Positions 41,895 through 43,733 of a stretch of DNA of 43,733 nt are shown here, piece after piece. The stretch lies in assembly GCF_018332695.1 (NCBI RefSeq), contig NZ_BOQN01000080.1:1-43733 (forward strand). Reading direction: 5' to 3'. A program made the position numbers and the translations under genes. How positions within the stretch are numbered: the first letter of the stretch is position 1; each line of letters begins with the position of its first letter. The notes beneath the pieces are model-generated. The model saw nothing but the letters and a program-made list of their open reading frames with translations, had not been told where the DNA came from and searched no databases. Source of the stretch: Paractinoplanes toevensis (GTDB taxonomy: Bacteria; Actinomycetota; Actinomycetes; Mycobacteriales; Micromonosporaceae).

Positions 41895-42244
41895 TCCTCC
41901 TCCACGACCGCGAAGTCGATGAGCGGCCGCACCTCGACGCCACCGTTGATGATCGGGGTCATCCGGGCCAGCGCGAGCGCGTGGTCGAGGTCCCGCGCCT
42001 CCAGGACGAAGATCCCGGCCAGCACCTCCTTGGTCTCCAGGAACGGCCCGTCGGTGACCAGGTCCCCGCGGATCACGGTGGCCGTCTCGTTGCCCTGCAA
42101 CGCCAGCCCCGCGGTGATCCGCCCACCCTGCTCCTTCACCCGCTGCGGCAGCCGCTCGTGCTCCGCGATCACCTCGGGCGGCATGTCGTTCCCGTCCCGC
42201 TCGAAGATCAGCACCGCGTATTTGGTCAGCGCCTCGTCAGCCAT
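41891..42244 (-). CDS. DGPF-domain (YCII-related) protein
   Basis: 117 residues: KYAVLIFERDGNDMPPEVIA, then TDGPFLETKEVLAGIFVLEA with the DGPF motif, RDLDHALALARMTPI and a closing acidic end. These small ferredoxin-like proteins of unknown role accompany ECF42 sigma factors. ATG 42244 has GGAGG 9 bases upstream; ATG 42253 abuts that site and is less likely. The sigma-factor reading frame starts at this gene's stop, so both are cotranslated. Confidence 0.9.
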   Translation of the reverse strand: MADEALTKYAVLIFERDGNDMPPEVIAEHERLPQRVKEQGGRITAGLALQGNETATVIRGDLVTDGPFLETKEVLAGIFVLEARDLDHALALARMTPIINGGVEVRPLIDFAVVEED

Positions 42245-42375
42245 GTCGTCCATCCTCCGCTGCCGGGCGGCCGCCGGTCGGCCGCACCCACCTACCCGAC
42301 CAGCGACACCCCACGAAATCGACAACTTCTCTTCACCGGACCAAATCTGACCGCAATGAGTCCTAGCGTCGAGGC

Positions 42376-42864
42376 ATGGAGAACACCGGCTACACCACGG
42401 TCGCACCGTGGATCGTCACCCCCGACACCGGTCAGTTGCTGGACTTCATCGCCACCGTGTTCGACGGCGTGGAGCGAGGCCGGGTGCCGCTCGAGGACGG
42501 CACGATCGGGCACGCCGAGATCCAGGTGGGCGACACCGTCCTGCTCGCCTTCGACCGCCGCCCAGATTGGCCGGCCATGCCGTCGCTGCTGCGAATCTTC
42601 GTGAGCGACGCCGACGCCACCATCGAACGCGCGGTCGCCGCCGGCGCCCGCGTGGTGACCACCCCGGCCACCCACGCCTTCGGCCAGCGAGGCGGCCGCG
42701 TGCGCGACCCGTTCGGCAACATCTGGTGGATCAGCGCGATCGTCGAGGACGTGCCACCCGAGGAGGGAATGCGCCGGCTGGCCGAGCCCCACTACGCCGA
42801 GGCGATGCGCGACGCCCAGGAGACCCTGGACCGAGAACTGACCGATCACCCCCTCACCGGCTGA
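42376..42864 (+). CDS. VOC-superfamily (glyoxalase/PhnB-like) protein
   Basis: 162 residues. APWIVTPDTGQLLDFIATVF, then GHAEIQVGDTVLLAFDRRPD and GGRVRDPFGNIWWISAIVED give the paired beta-alpha-beta-beta-beta units of a PhnB-like VOC protein; the DPFGN-W box and Glu near the end suggest a metal site. Enzyme or antibiotic/toxin-binding role unknown. ATG 42376, divergent from the DGPF gene, so possibly a target of the ECF42 sigma factor. Confidence 0.87.
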   Translation: MENTGYTTVAPWIVTPDTGQLLDFIATVFDGVERGRVPLEDGTIGHAEIQVGDTVLLAFDRRPDWPAMPSLLRIFVSDADATIERAVAAGARVVTTPATHAFGQRGGRVRDPFGNIWWISAIVEDVPPEEGMRRLAEPHYAEAMRDAQETLDRELTDHPLTG

Positions 42865-42884
42865 TCAGCTGCTCACGGTACCTA

Positions 42885-43715
42885 TCACTTCGCCGGCCGG
42901 TAGGAGGTCGGGCGCGCCCCTGCCTGCCATTTGGTGGATGAGAGCCCCGGTGACGCAGGCGGCGGAGAAGCCCTGCGGATGTTGGGCCGGCGAGGCCCGG
43001 CGCGGCTTCGAGTTCGCCGCGGTTGCGACGCCCGAGGCGCGACCCGAACTCCGTTCGAGGTCGGTGGCCCATGAATTCTCGTGGTGGTTCTACTGGTCGA
43101 ATCCACGTGCGTCACGGTCGGCGATCCGAGGTGATTCCTGGTGAAACGGTGCGTATATCGAACATGCGGCGAACCGACGCCGGCCGCGCCCAGTCGGCGG
43201 GTTACCGGACCGCGCCGGTAGTGCGGGGACATTGGGCCGGGTGTGGTCGGTGACGGTTGCCGGACGCGGGCAACTGCGGGTGGGCGCCCGAGCTGGATCG
43301 GTGGATGGCTTCGTCGTTCGCCCGATTCCGCCTGCCCGATGTCGGCTTGGACGGCGGTGTCGGCCGCGACGGCGGTGTCGGCGGCGTGATCTGCGGGGCC
43401 GGCCTGCGCGCAGATCTCGACCAGGACCTCGGGCGCTGGTGGGGCTGCGGGTTCGGGCCGCACGCTCGTGGCTCCCTCCGGCCAGATCAGCGGCGGAACG
43501 CTGTCGGTGGCGTCATGCAGGCCCAGTTCCCCGCAGGCGCGGGAACAGCCGTGCGACCGGCACCCCTTCCACCCGTACCGCCGTTTGAGCCCCCAACGCC
43601 GGCGCCGCTCATGGTCACGACGAAATTCTGCTTTCGACGGCGAATAATTACGCGCTTTCGTCGGGTCACGCATAGCGGCAACCTCAGACCTGCTAAAGAA
43701 CTCCAGCTGCCGCAT
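42885..43715 (-). CDS. Intact paralogue of the frameshifted gene at 29665
   Basis: Up to 276 residues; the N-terminal 90 are clearly coding: RQLEFFSRSEVAAMRDPTKA, EFRRDHERRRRWGLKRRYGW, CRSHGCSRACGELGLH and VPPLIWPEGAT. Cys spacing suggests a small zinc-binding module. After about residue 140 the sequence becomes low-complexity and Arg/Pro/Ser-rich, and a different frame (ending TAG at 43092-43090) is better conserved with the other copy, so the true C-terminus is uncertain. ATG 43715 (GTG 43721 also in frame). Function not known. Confidence 0.65.
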   Translation of the reverse strand: MRQLEFFSRSEVAAMRDPTKARNYSPSKAEFRRDHERRRRWGLKRRYGWKGCRSHGCSRACGELGLHDATDSVPPLIWPEGATSVRPEPAAPPAPEVLVEICAQAGPADHAADTAVAADTAVQADIGQAESGERRSHPPIQLGRPPAVARVRQPSPTTPGPMSPHYRRGPVTRRLGAAGVGSPHVRYTHRFTRNHLGSPTVTHVDSTSRTTTRIHGPPTSNGVRVAPRASQPRRTRSRAGPRRPNIRRASPPPASPGLSSTKWQAGARPTSYRPAK

Positions 43716-43733
43716 GAACACATTCTCTCGCGG

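Noticed and set aside
1..43733. tRNA, rRNA, biosynthetic gene cluster or phage genes
   Set aside because: None seen on either strand by eye; a covariance-model scan would be needed to exclude small RNAs.

Overview
The window is high-GC DNA with G/C-ending codons, GTG/TTG starts and gene families typical of Actinomycetota: deazaflavin(F420)-type oxidoreductases, PASTA-less Ser/Thr kinases, ECF sigma factors and an LpqY-SugABC trehalose importer. The style fits Micromonosporaceae (Actinoplanes-like), but that placement is an inference; there is no rRNA or tRNA in the window.

Layout. 1-2404 (-): a membrane GGDEF/EAL protein running off the left edge. 2535-6352 (-): an LLM-class oxidoreductase, an overlapping Rv0121-type PPOX protein and a large zinc-ribbon membrane protein. 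6467-8671 (+): a polytopic membrane protein and a second PPOX-fold protein. 8668-16735: Ser/Thr kinase, small hypotheticals, TetR regulator, SnoaL-like protein, a zinc anti-sigma factor overlapping its ECF sigma gene, a NIPSNAP-like protein, a secreted propeller-like protein and an arginase-fold protein, ending in nested tandem repeats. 17.0-24.5 kb is a lower-GC islet: TPR protein, orphan hypotheticals, gene remnants, a decayed IS3 element, a P-loop kinase, a frameshifted gene and an SRPBCC protein. 24745-28019 (-): a NarL-type two-component system with a membrane protein. 28103-29535 (+): an FhuF-like iron-sulfur protein and a secreted protein. 29.6-30.3 kb is a frameshifted copy of a gene whose intact paralogue lies inverted at the right edge (42885-43715). 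30348-32126 (-): a receptor-type Ser/Thr kinase.

32434-35825 (-) is a coherent cell-envelope-like module: VanZ-family protein, OmpR-type regulator and histidine kinase in one overlapping operon, beside a broken serine hydrolase gene. A near-identical 36-bp element with two GTATCG repeats 11 bp apart lies exactly 31 bp upstream of both start codons. 36335-40562 (+) is a complete lpqY-sugA-sugB-sugC trehalose import operon with a Crp-like palindrome just before lpqY. 40620-42244 (-) is an ECF42-type sigma factor coupled to a DGPF (YCII) protein, apparently through a CTGA stop/start junction; a divergent VOC protein follows.

The best leads for something undescribed are the 36-bp element pair and its regulon, the duplicated edge gene family, and the CTG-initiated ECF42 gene. 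No CRISPR array, defence island or biosynthetic cluster was seen.
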